DNA of 64,000 nucleotides from Endotrypanum monterogeii (Eukaryota; Euglenozoa; Kinetoplastea; Trypanosomatida; Trypanosomatidae): NCBI GenBank assembly GCA_000333855.2, contig CM007314.1, positions 1,287,850 to 1,351,849 of the forward strand, written 5' to 3'. The first letter of the stretch is position 1, and each line of letters opens with the position of its first letter. Shown one piece after another: positions 50,798 through 60,534 of the stretch. The translations under genes and the position numbers were made by a program. Under the pieces are notes generated by a model. It had not been told where the DNA came from, searched no databases, and saw only the letters and a program-made list of their open reading frames with translations.

Positions 50798-53419
50798 ATG
50801 TCGAACCCTCTTCACAGTGCTGGCAACGGTAGCGTCATCAGCCCGGCGGAGGGCTCTCCAGTGTCAAGGAAGTGCGTGCGGATCGCTGATAGCATGCGCG
50901 AGCTGAGCGCAGATCTGCAGCAACTGGAAGACTTGGGTCTGTCCCTCGACCCTTCGACTCCTTTATCTTCCAATGAGGTGGAGCAGATTCTCATTACAGA
51001 CAGCTGGAGTTGCGCCGTCTGCGGAAACACGGACGCTCCCACTTGCCCTTCTACTGGGAAACCGCATCGCCGGCGTCTCGTAACAGTAGCCCAGCACGCC
51101 CTTCGATTGATTGAACGACATGTTGGTAAGGTGTACGTGCGCCCGGCGCCACTGTCGCAACGTGTGGATGGCGAGGTGCAGGTGCGCACTCAGCGAAGGC
51201 TCACCATGAACCCCCGTACTTTTCTTTTAGCGTTTTACTTTGCGTCACAGGCGCCCGCTGCCTCAGAGGCGGGGGCTTATAAGGAGTGTACCCCGCTGCC
51301 TGCACGAACATCCACTGCAGTCGGTGGCCGAAAGGATACCAAGTGGACCACAGAGTGTGCGCGCCACTTGCTCGATGTCATTCGCGAGATTAAAGTCTAC
51401 GGTGTGTGTCCGACGGACGACGCATACTGCCACTCACTGCTGAGGTCAATGCGAAGTGCATGGCAGCAATACTCGCGACAGGTGAGGTGGGAGCTTGCAG
51501 CAGGCAGCACGAGTCATTCAGAGTCGCCAAAGAAACGATCTGACAGTGTAAGTAGACATGTGTCATACCCCAAGGTCAAGGATGCTCGCGACGAGCTCGT
51601 CCATTGCACCCGCCAGGCCTTGATGGAGGCGATGCGGCACTCGCGCAGAGATCCGGACAACGAAGATCTGAAACGATTCACTGCGCTTCTTTATCAGCGG
51701 CTCTTACGTTTATGCACTTCCGATGAGTTCGCTGAGGTTCAGCGACGTGTCGAAAAAATAGAGGCGTGCAACTCCACGCCGCACACCGAGCACGCCACAC
51801 CTCCCTGTGTAATGCTTGACGCGAATACAACGGCCTCCGAGGACGAAGGCGATCGCACGGCAGCATCGTTGGAAAGGTCTTCTGGACCGAGAATTGCTCG
51901 ACGATCCACCAGCGGGCAATTGTATTTCGGGCCTAAGCTGCCGCCTGGGTGGTATGTGGATGAGCGGGGTATTTCACGGCCTCCAGCAGATCACGAGGAA
52001 CGCAAGCGACGCGAGCGATATGTTCAGAAAGAGTTCAAGGCAGTAAAGGCATATGAGGCCGTTATGGAGGTGGAGTCAGAAAAGACGAGACCGCAGCAGG
52101 TGGAGGCGGAGGTGGCTGCAGCTCTTACGCAGACAGAGCTTCAACAGCTAGCCGAAGACCTCAACAGCACCCCCTTGCGCTTGCAACGCCTCTTTCATTT
52201 GCTGTCGCTCGTGGAGGATCGCTTTGTGGAGGCGCTTCCACCCCGCCTGCGTCCGCGCCTGCGACAGGAGTTCCACGACGTGCTGGACTGGAACGTCATT
52301 GAGCGCCAAGCCCGCGGAAATGCGCGCAATATCTCTAACTTGGTTCGCTTTGTCGGCGAAAAGGTGATTGAATGCAGCTCCCCAGCGCGCGAGGCGACAA
52401 TAGCAGCTCTCATGTCTGGTGTATGCGAGGGCATCGATCACTGCACGCCTGACATGGGCACTGCAGTAGCAAATGCATTTTCTTTTCTATTCGAGGCCAT
52501 TCGAGATCTTCGGGAGGACGTCGCGAAGTTCTCGCTCGTGATGATCAACGCCTCTCTGAAACAGAACGCTGTGCAGTACATTCGAGAGTTTATCGCCGCG
52601 TGTTTGCCACCACCGCGAAAGTGGTCCGGATCACTCAGTTTTTTACAGCGCTTCATCAATGATCAGAGGGTGTTTTTGTGGTCCTCGGAAAGAGTGCCTC
52701 AGGCTTGGACGTCTATCACCATTGAAGAGAGAAGGGTTCGCGGCGCACTGCTGATCGGTACGCTGGATTTGCTGCGCAGCGGCCGACGTACAACTGTGGA
52801 TCGATGGGTAGACTTGCCACCCGAAATTTTCTACCTTGAGAAGCACGTCATATTCAAAGTAGCAAATACGGTACAGGAATGCACACTCTTGTTGCTGTTG
52901 GATGGAACCATCTCGAGCGTGCTATCCCGTCGTGCAATGACCCCGGCTACTGTTACGACGGTCATTCGCAACCTGCACAGTCAAATTATGTCACTGCTCG
53001 CTGAGGACATCCGTCTCGATGAGCTCAAGGATTCGGTGATTGACTCCATCGAAAGTCAGCTCTACCGTCTCCATGTGGGAAATGCAACTCATGATGACGA
53101 GGCCTCAGTAGGACTTCTTGCTCCTCTTGCTACCTTGTTGGACACAGAGAAGCAGACCGTTCGGTCAACCCTTGACAAAATGACGAACACCGAAGACGCG
53201 CTGTACGTGATATTTGAGCGGCGGGTGCTGGAGTTCATTGAAGTCATGCTGCTGAAGAGCACGGATGATGTTGCGCCGCTTGGACTGGTGACGGACACGC
53301 TTAAGGCGCAGGTTCAGGTACTGCGGCACATGTTGATGTTTCACTGGGAGGTCTACGCGCCAGTGTACCGTGAGCTGGTTCCATCATTGTCACTTCAGCC
53401 GGTTGCTCTCGCCAGTTGA
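50798..53419 (+). CDS. T-complex protein 11 (TCP11) family protein
   Basis: The 873-residue protein carries a TCP11 domain in its second half (about residues 455-870). This is seen in the helical pattern 'RLQRLFHLLSLVEDRFVEAL', 'LDWNVIERQARGNARNISNLVRFV' and especially 'IRDLREDVAKFSLVMINASL' followed by 'NAVQYIREFI', which corresponds to the family signature around K-x-D-M-A-N-(Y/F). TCP11-family proteins are linked to sperm flagellar function and cAMP signalling in mammals; the role in trypanosomatids is unknown. The N-terminal half is less conserved-looking. It holds C72-x2-C75-x7-C83-x6-H90, a possible zinc site, a helical region (about 180-330), and a proline-containing 'GPKLPPGWYVDERG' patch followed by a charged coiled-coil-like stretch. 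No membrane segment is seen. The start is the first ATG after the predicted acceptor near 50732. Confidence 0.82.
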   Translation: MSNPLHSAGNGSVISPAEGSPVSRKCVRIADSMRELSADLQQLEDLGLSLDPSTPLSSNEVEQILITDSWSCAVCGNTDAPTCPSTGKPHRRRLVTVAQHALRLIERHVGKVYVRPAPLSQRVDGEVQVRTQRRLTMNPRTFLLAFYFASQAPAASEAGAYKECTPLPARTSTAVGGRKDTKWTTECARHLLDVIREIKVYGVCPTDDAYCHSLLRSMRSAWQQYSRQVRWELAAGSTSHSESPKKRSDSVSRHVSYPKVKDARDELVHCTRQALMEAMRHSRRDPDNEDLKRFTALLYQRLLRLCTSDEFAEVQRRVEKIEACNSTPHTEHATPPCVMLDANTTASEDEGDRTAASLERSSGPRIARRSTSGQLYFGPKLPPGWYVDERGISRPPADHEERKRRERYVQKEFKAVKAYEAVMEVESEKTRPQQVEAEVAAALTQTELQQLAEDLNSTPLRLQRLFHLLSLVEDRFVEALPPRLRPRLRQEFHDVLDWNVIERQARGNARNISNLVRFVGEKVIECSSPAREATIAALMSGVCEGIDHCTPDMGTAVANAFSFLFEAIRDLREDVAKFSLVMINASLKQNAVQYIREFIAACLPPPRKWSGSLSFLQRFINDQRVFLWSSERVPQAWTSITIEERRVRGALLIGTLDLLRSGRRTTVDRWVDLPPEIFYLEKHVIFKVANTVQECTLLLLLDGTISSVLSRRAMTPATVTTVIRNLHSQIMSLLAEDIRLDELKDSVIDSIESQLYRLHVGNATHDDEASVGLLAPLATLLDTEKQTVRSTLDKMTNTEDALYVIFERRVLEFIEVMLLKSTDDVAPLGLVTDTLKAQVQVLRHMLMFHWEVYAPVYRELVPSLSLQPVALAS

Positions 53420-53593
53420 GCGAATACTCTCCACCCACTGCGTTTGTCGCCTCCAGAACAGAAGGTAATCGGTGGTTGATGGAAATAGGCGAGCACCTTG
53501 TGCTTTCATTGCTTGAGCGTTCTCTCTTCTTTTGCGCTTGGTGTTATTGCCCTGAATGCTTCCGGTGGTGTGTGAATCTATACAAAGTATGTT

Positions 53594-53595
<2 letters not shown>

Positions 53596-53649
<54 letters not shown>
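53596..53649. repeat. (GT)n microsatellite, longest in window
   Basis: Uninterrupted GT alternation of about 54 bases beginning 177 bases after the TCP11 gene stop. Confidence 0.97.
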
Positions 53650-53650
<1 letters not shown>

Positions 53651-54097
53651 ACACAGACACGGAGGGACTGTGTCATATTCTCTGTTTACTTCATGTTTTA
53701 CTTGGTATACATGTACATACACGTATACACATGTGCTGAAAAAAAAAAAAAAGAGGTTATATATACTTCAGGTTATCTCGAGTGTGTCCTGCGCACTCTC
53801 CTGTGTTCTGTCATTTTTGTTCGCACTCTTTCTTTGGATACGACCGTGTCTTTTGTCCTTTCTTCTGCTTTTTTTTTTTCGTGGAAGGGCTTTCTCGCAG
53901 CGTGAAATGCCAACTTAAAAAAAAAAAAAACTATATTCGTGAAGCGCTCATCGTACCTGAAGAGAGAATCACGTTTGACTTTCTCTTTAGGTGTGCCGTG
54001 TCAGCGAACGCACCTGTGCGTCTCTGAGGATAAAGCGCAATCGGCTGCGCTACAGAGGGAGGGGAAGAGAGACCGAATGCGAGTGCATTTAGGTGCT

Positions 54098-54119
54098 TGT
54101 GTGTGTGTGTGTGTGTGTG
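54098..54119. repeat. (GT)n microsatellite
   Basis: GT alternation of 22 bases in the TCP11-MKT1 spacer. Confidence 0.95.
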
Positions 54120-54282
54120 AAATAACATTTTTCACGGATTTACTGCCACGATGCAGTTGTAACGTGACGCAGCAGTGCATCTCACACGTTGAAGGCGCGC
54201 CCATCTACCTTCTGGCACAGTGATGCCAGGTGGATGTCGGGTTTTTCACACCACCTTGCTCTAAGGTACCGTTACCGATGGT

Positions 54283-54306
54283 TCACACACACACACACAC
54301 ACACAC
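54283..54306. repeat. (CA)n microsatellite
   Basis: CA alternation of 24 bases, 160 bases downstream of a GT tract in the same spacer, so the two could pair in the RNA. Confidence 0.95.
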
Positions 54307-55529
54307 GTATAGGATCTCTCTATATATATGCATAGGCTCAATACTGAGAGTGCACGACGTGAGCTCCTTGAAAAGGTAGCAGCAAGCAGGTGAGCTTCAT
54401 GTGAATTTCTCGCCCTGCTGTTAAATTTTCTTTTTTTCCCATTTGAGACCCCACGTTGTGCACCTCATGCTCTTTTTAGGTCTACTCTGCATATGAGTCG
54501 TCATGGTATGTATTTTTCTCCTCAATGTTCCCTGCGGCACACCCCTTCCTCTTTCTTGCTGTTTTTTTTTTTGTTGGTTTGCTCACCATTCTTCACTTGT
54601 GTTGAATATACGAACTGATTGAACACTCTTCTTCGCACACATGCGCCTCTCACAACACTTGGCGCTTCATCTAATATACGGACACATATTCGCGTTGCTT
54701 TGGTATTTATTGCCGATGGATGTTTCTGCCCATATGGCGGATTCTATTCCTCCCTAGTTTTTCACTCGTTTTGTGCCCATCGCCTGAGCATCTCATATAC
54801 GTCCGCCACTGCGCAGATCTGCAGGCTTATCTGTTTTTTTTTATATTTTTCCTTGGTCTCCCGCCTCTTTTGGTGTTTCAGTTTTTTTTTTTCTCGTCTT
54901 CACTCTCCTCTCGGTGATTGGCAATACGGTCCACTTTTCTTCTTTGCCGCACCGCCTTGAAGGCTTTCTCTGCCCTCGGCTGATTGCGCGCACTCATTTA
55001 TTCCCCCCTTTTTTTTCTTTTCCCTCCCCCCCCCTAACACACGCGCACAAAGGTGGTGCGCCAGCATCGAGACACATACGAGGAGACCACAAAGATCTAC
55101 GTACGCAGAGCAACACTATTTTCCCACCCATCTTTCTCTCTGCTCGTGCGTGTGTGCGTCTGTGTCGGTTCCTGACTCGCTACATCACTTATAGTGCTTT
55201 GGTTGTCATCCACAGCTGTGCAGTGTACTATTTACTTCATCATCTGACACTGGCGCCGTCGCAGAGTATTTTTCTTACTGCATTCTTTTTTTTTTTTGTG
55301 GTTGTCCTTTTTTTTTTTCTGTTTGTGAGTGTTGACTTCATATACGTCACGAGCGGGGTGACATATTTCAGGGGTCCTGAGGAGCGTTCACCAAGTCAGC
55401 GGGTGCTTTGAGTACCGAAACCACATTTCGACTAGGCAGTGAACGTAAACTCTGCAGCCGTGCGTGCGTCATTGCTGCTGCTGCTACCACTATTTCCCAA
55501 CTTTCTTTTCTCTCGTCTCTCTGAGCGGA

Positions 55530-55577
55530 GGTGCCCTCCCCCTCTCCTCCTCCCTGTGTCTCCCTGTGTCTCCCTAG
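55530..55577 (+). promoter_or_regulatory. Predicted trans-splice acceptor for MKT1
   Basis: A C/T tract including two copies of a CCTGTGTCT-type unit ends with CCCTAG, AG at 55576-55577. The leader to the ATG at 55623 is about 45 bases and has no other ATG. Confidence 0.65.
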
Positions 55578-55622
55578 TGGTGTCCGTTCTGTTTTATATT
55601 TCCGTTATCTGTGCAAGGCACC

Positions 55623-58016
55623 ATGTATCCACACACCAAGCAAACGATGGCGTTGACCATCCACAGCTTCATCGCTGAGAACAGGCTCGAGGAGAGAGGT
55701 CTCAAGCTGAGCGAGCTGCGCCGCTTACCAAACTCCAACCAGGTTTCGATAGTGTTCGACGGAAACCGTGTGCTAGACGACGTTGTCCAGGACGTGCACG
55801 CGACTGCACCCCTCACCATTTTCACTGCCTCTACCCCATGGTCGGCGTACACTGTAATCAGCGAGTACACGGAGATGGTAAGCAAGCTCGAAGAGTATTT
55901 TCGGGCCTTTGACGCAGACTTCAAGCCGATGTTCGTCTTCAACGGGTGTGGGTTTCACCCGATGGAGGATCAGGACACGACATCGCCCACCCCACCAATG
56001 GAGGTGGCCACGTTCAACGCCTACAGCAAAAATAAGTTGGTCCGAAACGTGCCCATCGAGGCGCAGCGCAAATTCGCCTGTCGCTTCGTAATTGAGGAGG
56101 ATGTCGAGGGCTTAATTGTTAGGAAGCTGTGCGAAGTGGCGGAGGAAACCATGCGGGCACCGTACTTAGCGTGGAGTCAGATCTCTGCCTTCTTCGCGCC
56201 ATCCAATACAATGGCCTCGGAGGTCTACGGATCTATAGAGCTACTCGCTTTTCCTGGTGTCGATCGTGTCATCACGAAGATCGACGTTGTCGCCGGTACC
56301 TTCGATTGCGTATCCAAAGCCGCCGTGATGTCTACGCTTCGCCGCCGCTACGACGCCGAGTTTTCTGAAGACGACTTCAGCGCCATCACCCTCTACGACA
56401 CAAAAAGCCGCCTCTTCCGGGTCAAAAATCGCCGCGAGAGCTTCGACGACCTGTGTCGTCTGCCGCGCGACCCGACGCGTGTAGACGCGTTCATGAAGCA
56501 GCACCGCTTCAGCGATGACCAGAAGGTGTTGCTGCGTCGCAATTTGGGGGCCTTGGATGCGCCTGTTTTCACGGTGGACGCACAGCTGGTACCACTATCA
56601 ACACTTCATAACCGACCACGGCGTGGCGAGATTCGCTCGATCTTTGGTAGTCCGATGCCGATCGTATTTTTTTACCTCTTCATGAGCGGTCCACTGTTAC
56701 CACTGCCCTTTTCTATCCACAGTCAGGAGGTCCTCGCCGATGATTGGCCACTCATTGATACCTCGGCTTACCGCCGTGCTGCGGAGTCGATTCTGCCCCT
56801 CCGCGTTCAGGTGGTCTTCCAGCTGTTTCCGATAGCACCCAAGACAAGCGACTTCTTCTGGATACGCCAGTATGTTGTGTTCAAAAAGCAGCAGCAGGCA
56901 CCAGATTCACAGTCGCGCATCTGCAAATTAAGCAACCCACCCACAATCGACCTTGCGTACTGGAGCTTCCCGGAGGAGCACCTGCTGCAGGCAACGCGCG
57001 AGGCGGAAAACGTCTACTTCACCGATATTGTTTCGTTCTGTGGCTGTGCGGTGGCGGAGTCGGTCATCTATAAGTCGATCCAGGCTACGCTGGCCGCCGT
57101 CTATCTGCGCTCTCTTGATTTCCTAGGTTACTTCACGCACGCCACGGACGGTGCGGAGTCGAGCGGTCCGTCAGTGTACTGCAAAGCCCTCGAGCGTTTT
57201 GACTGCCCGACTCTCAGTGAGTACGGTGTTCTTATGATTGAGCTGATGCGGACGGGTACTCTGAACGATGACCCGCTGGTGGTGGTGCTTAACCGCGTTG
57301 ACGACTCGATTCCCATGGGCGTGCGGTTTGCTTCTCGACTGGTGTCTATCATCCCCGCGAACGTGAGCGGACCGTGGTCGGGTCCTTTCGATCCAGAGAT
57401 GGCCGCCTTCGGTGTCATCTCTCGTCTCTTTAGCCGCACTTTGCGTGTCCTGCATGAGGTTGTCGCTATGCTCCTCTTCGCCAACCGTACGACAGCAGTG
57501 CCGTGGGATCAGTTCAAAAACGTTGTGCAGCTTCTCCCGTTCAACTTCCCAGCCGAGTTCTCTGCAGGCTTCTTGATGACGTACGTGTTGTGCAATCCGC
57601 AATGCACCATGGAGGAACTGTGTGCTGTATTCCCTGAAATGTACGCGCTGGACACCGATCTACAGACGCTTTTCTGGTTCTTTACGATGGGCTTCGAGGC
57701 GATTCGCGTCATCAACTACGAGGAGCCACTCTCATATGACATGGTGCAGGTCGTAAACGCGGCGCGGCAGCTAGTTGGCCAGGCATGTGAGCGTCTTTGC
57801 CCAGAGGTCTACGTGGAAAACTTTCCAACTTCTGACATCATCTTCGTTGCACAGAACCAGAGCATGGACATGGCTCCTATCGATCCGCAGATGGACGTCC
57901 CCATGCCGATGAACAATATGCACGGGCAGATCCCCGGTAACATGAATATGAACATGAACATGCATCCCAGCATGAACTCTAATATGATGCAATACCAGCA
58001 ACCACGAATGTTTTGA
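55623..58016 (+). CDS. MKT1: MKT1 post-transcriptional regulator (inactive XPG-like)
   Basis: The 797-residue product has the layout of MKT1: an XPG-type nuclease-like N-terminal half (about residues 9-300) and a helical MKT1 domain in the C-terminal half. In T. brucei MKT1 works with PBP1, LSM12 and XAC1, is recruited by RNA-binding proteins, and stabilises or activates target mRNAs. The XPG-N segments are visible ('IVFDGNRVL' with D46, and 'KPMFVFNG', where the usual catalytic Asp is N107). The XPG-I region near residues 180-215 lacks the usual E-A-D-A acids, so nuclease activity is unlikely. The C-terminus (about 755-797) is rich in Met, Asn, Pro and Gln, unlike the rest. The start is the first ATG after AG 55576-55577; the ATG eight codons downstream (M9) is an alternative. 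A paralogue (MKT1L) exists in trypanosomes, but the length and start of the sequence favour MKT1. Confidence 0.85.
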   Translation: MYPHTKQTMALTIHSFIAENRLEERGLKLSELRRLPNSNQVSIVFDGNRVLDDVVQDVHATAPLTIFTASTPWSAYTVISEYTEMVSKLEEYFRAFDADFKPMFVFNGCGFHPMEDQDTTSPTPPMEVATFNAYSKNKLVRNVPIEAQRKFACRFVIEEDVEGLIVRKLCEVAEETMRAPYLAWSQISAFFAPSNTMASEVYGSIELLAFPGVDRVITKIDVVAGTFDCVSKAAVMSTLRRRYDAEFSEDDFSAITLYDTKSRLFRVKNRRESFDDLCRLPRDPTRVDAFMKQHRFSDDQKVLLRRNLGALDAPVFTVDAQLVPLSTLHNRPRRGEIRSIFGSPMPIVFFYLFMSGPLLPLPFSIHSQEVLADDWPLIDTSAYRRAAESILPLRVQVVFQLFPIAPKTSDFFWIRQYVVFKKQQQAPDSQSRICKLSNPPTIDLAYWSFPEEHLLQATREAENVYFTDIVSFCGCAVAESVIYKSIQATLAAVYLRSLDFLGYFTHATDGAESSGPSVYCKALERFDCPTLSEYGVLMIELMRTGTLNDDPLVVVLNRVDDSIPMGVRFASRLVSIIPANVSGPWSGPFDPEMAAFGVISRLFSRTLRVLHEVVAMLLFANRTTAVPWDQFKNVVQLLPFNFPAEFSAGFLMTYVLCNPQCTMEELCAVFPEMYALDTDLQTLFWFFTMGFEAIRVINYEEPLSYDMVQVVNAARQLVGQACERLCPEVYVENFPTSDIIFVAQNQSMDMAPIDPQMDVPMPMNNMHGQIPGNMNMNMNMHPSMNSNMMQYQQPRMF

Positions 58017-58259
58017 CTTGGCTCCATCTGCGGAACAGCTGATATAGGGAAAGTGCAGGGCCTAGGAGTGGGTACGCGACTCGACAAGAGCGATGAACAG
58101 GAAGAAAATGAGACGGCATACATGACTCCATGTGTCCCCGCGCCTTCCAAGAAACGGGTAATGCCATGTGAACGGCCGTGTTTGCTCGACTGGTTGATAA
58201 GGCAAAAGCCTCGAACCGCCCTTTTGGCAACTTTCCTTTTGTTTCTTCTTTGTGAAGCA

Positions 58260-58291
58260 TTTTTTTTTTGGGGGGGGAGGGAGGGAGGGGC
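58260..58291 (+). other. T-tract joined to potential G-quadruplex
   Basis: About ten Ts are followed at once by G runs of 8, 3, 3 and 4 separated by single As, in the MKT1 3' flank. The form is the same as in the dispersed repeat at 26202 and 30895, although the flanking sequence differs. Confidence 0.75.
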
Positions 58292-60515
58292 GGCATGTAC
58301 TTCTGCAGCGAAAATCGAGAATATTTCATGAGTGCCAACGCGTTGAGGCGCAGTAGATCACGCTTGCTGAGCGTATGCGCATTAAGATGGCGTTTCCTCC
58401 TGTGAAGAGTAACTCCTTTTTGTTTTCGCGACTTGGCGGTAGGTGGTGTGTGCCCCTGTCATGCATCTGGAAGTGATCATCATTCAACGGTTTCCGAGTG
58501 TCCTCGTTCGGACGACAGTAAATAATAGAGAGAGATCTTTGGCTAATTCATAGAGTATACTAAGCGCTGATTTATGTCGTTGTCGTTTTGCTCACTTTTT
58601 TCTTCTTGTACCTTGTGCACGTGGAGCGGGGTTTGTTGCCTCGATTCCACAAATTGACTGTTCGCTTTCTTGTTTGAGGATTTCCCCTTCCTTTCCTCTC
58701 ATTTCACCTTGTGCGCGTGTGAAGTGGGTTTAGTGTGCTTTGCGATACTTTTGTTCATGTCGAGTGCGTGCGTCTGTGTCTGTGTGTCTGTGTGTTAGAG
58801 TAAGTGCCTCTCTCCTTACATTATTATTATTACTGGAAGCTACGTCATTTTTCCCCTTTTCTTTTGGTGTTTGTTAGGTGCTTGCTGGTGAAGACTAAGC
58901 TCACTGGCTCCCCTCCCCGTCTGTTATTGGGTTACTTCTTGTCCTGTCATTCCTCAGGAGGGCTGGCGTCATAGTGCACGGATTCTCTTCCCGTCCCGCT
59001 CACAATTCTTTTTCTTTTTTTCTTCTCTAGTTGTTTGTATGCGCCTCATCCCTGTGGTACGCTGACGCCCGTTGCGTCCCTGCTATCATTTTTCTCCCCA
59101 AGTCATGTATCGAAGGCGCATGGGACACATTTTCTTCTCGTTTGGTCTCTTCGCTTAGCGACTTGTATTTTTGCAGCATCGCAGTGGGAGAGGTGGATGG
59201 CATCAGCGTGGACATGTTGCTGCGTTGTTGGCATGGCTGATTTCCCAAGGATTTTATTTTCAACTGGTATACCGGTGAAGAGGGAGATGGTGGATCGGCA
59301 ACGCTATGATGATGTCGTAATGAATGTGCGCAGCGAGGCTAGATCAAGACCTGGGTGTGGCTAGCGGCAGAAGGACGAGGGGCTAGAGAACCCTCATGGA
59401 TTCCCCCCCCCCCCCCTCCCCCTCCCCCCCTTTGTGCTACCCTGATCTCCTCAAAAGTCGGCACGGCTGGCAGATAAAAAAAAAAAAAACGCACGTTGAT
59501 CTTGTAAGTTTCCACTTATGTTTACCCCTTCGACTGGATTGTTCAGCCTCCGAGGATGCGCGACACGAGAACCAAGGACGTTCTCAACTCCGTCGCTTCG
59601 CGGGTCATGTACAGTCGTGGTAGCGACTGCAGTGTCGCCCTTGGCACCGCTCATTATTGCGAGAGGGGTATGGAAGCAGTGTCTCTCTCCTTGTAGACGG
59701 AGGCATGGGGGAAGGGGGGTTTTCATTGTTTCGTGGGTTGCTGGCGTGGCGAGAAGCACCTTTACGTTACCAGGTAGCTATACGAGACTGGGTCAGGTAA
59801 TGTTCCGGGGAAGGGAGAGATGAGCGCGTTGACAAGGTCACCGGATGGGGTAATGCCCAGACGAAATGTACCAGTGACACTGGGACTTGTTTAGAGTATT
59901 CTAGACAGGCGACTAACACAGAGATGTCGAGGTTGCTGCGTGACGCCTGCCTGTGTCCTTGGGGGAGAACACCTCTACTGTGGAGAAGGTCGTGCTCTTT
60001 TTCTTCGATCCCCCTCTCCCTCTCCCCAACATCCCTTGACTTGCGAAGGCGACGCCGGTTTCATTCGTGCATTTCGTGGACACACACGCACACGCACGAC
60101 CCATGTGCATCGGTGCCTCTATTTATCTCAGCGGCGAAGCGTGTGCTCGCTTAGCAATCAGCTGTTCGAGGGTGAGTGCTCTTCCTGCGCATTTTCCCCC
60201 TTCCCCTCCCCTTCTTCGAGTCGGTCGCTAAATCGCTTCGTTTGCTCAATGTGTGATTTTGCTGTTTTTTTTTTCCGAGTTCGTGGTGCGCATCCACCCT
60301 CTTCGCTCCCCTTTCTGCAACGCAAGGGATGCGGGCGGGCAGCTGGGTGGGGGATTTAAAGAAAAAATGAAATAAGCTAAAAAGGAGAATGGAAAAAAAG
60401 ATGACACAGGTGCGATCACATCGAGGAGTCTCGGGGCGGTACGGGAAGCGGAACGTGATGGTCATGCGAACATCATCGCGCGCATCCCCACTGAGGGTCT
60501 TATAGACACGCACGT

Positions 60516-60534
60516 ACACACACACACACACACA
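60516..60534. repeat. (CA)n microsatellite
   Basis: CA alternation of about 19 bases in the gene-free 3' end. Confidence 0.9.

Larger units (their letters stand above)
53420..55622. other. Intergenic spacer, TCP11 gene to MKT1
   Basis: No gene is seen. It contains the longest GT microsatellite of the window (53596-53649), another GT tract (54098-54119), a CA tract (54283-54306), several A- and T-tracts, and a strong C/T tract with CTCCC repeats (about 55530-55575) ending in AG at 55576-55577. Confidence 0.7.
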
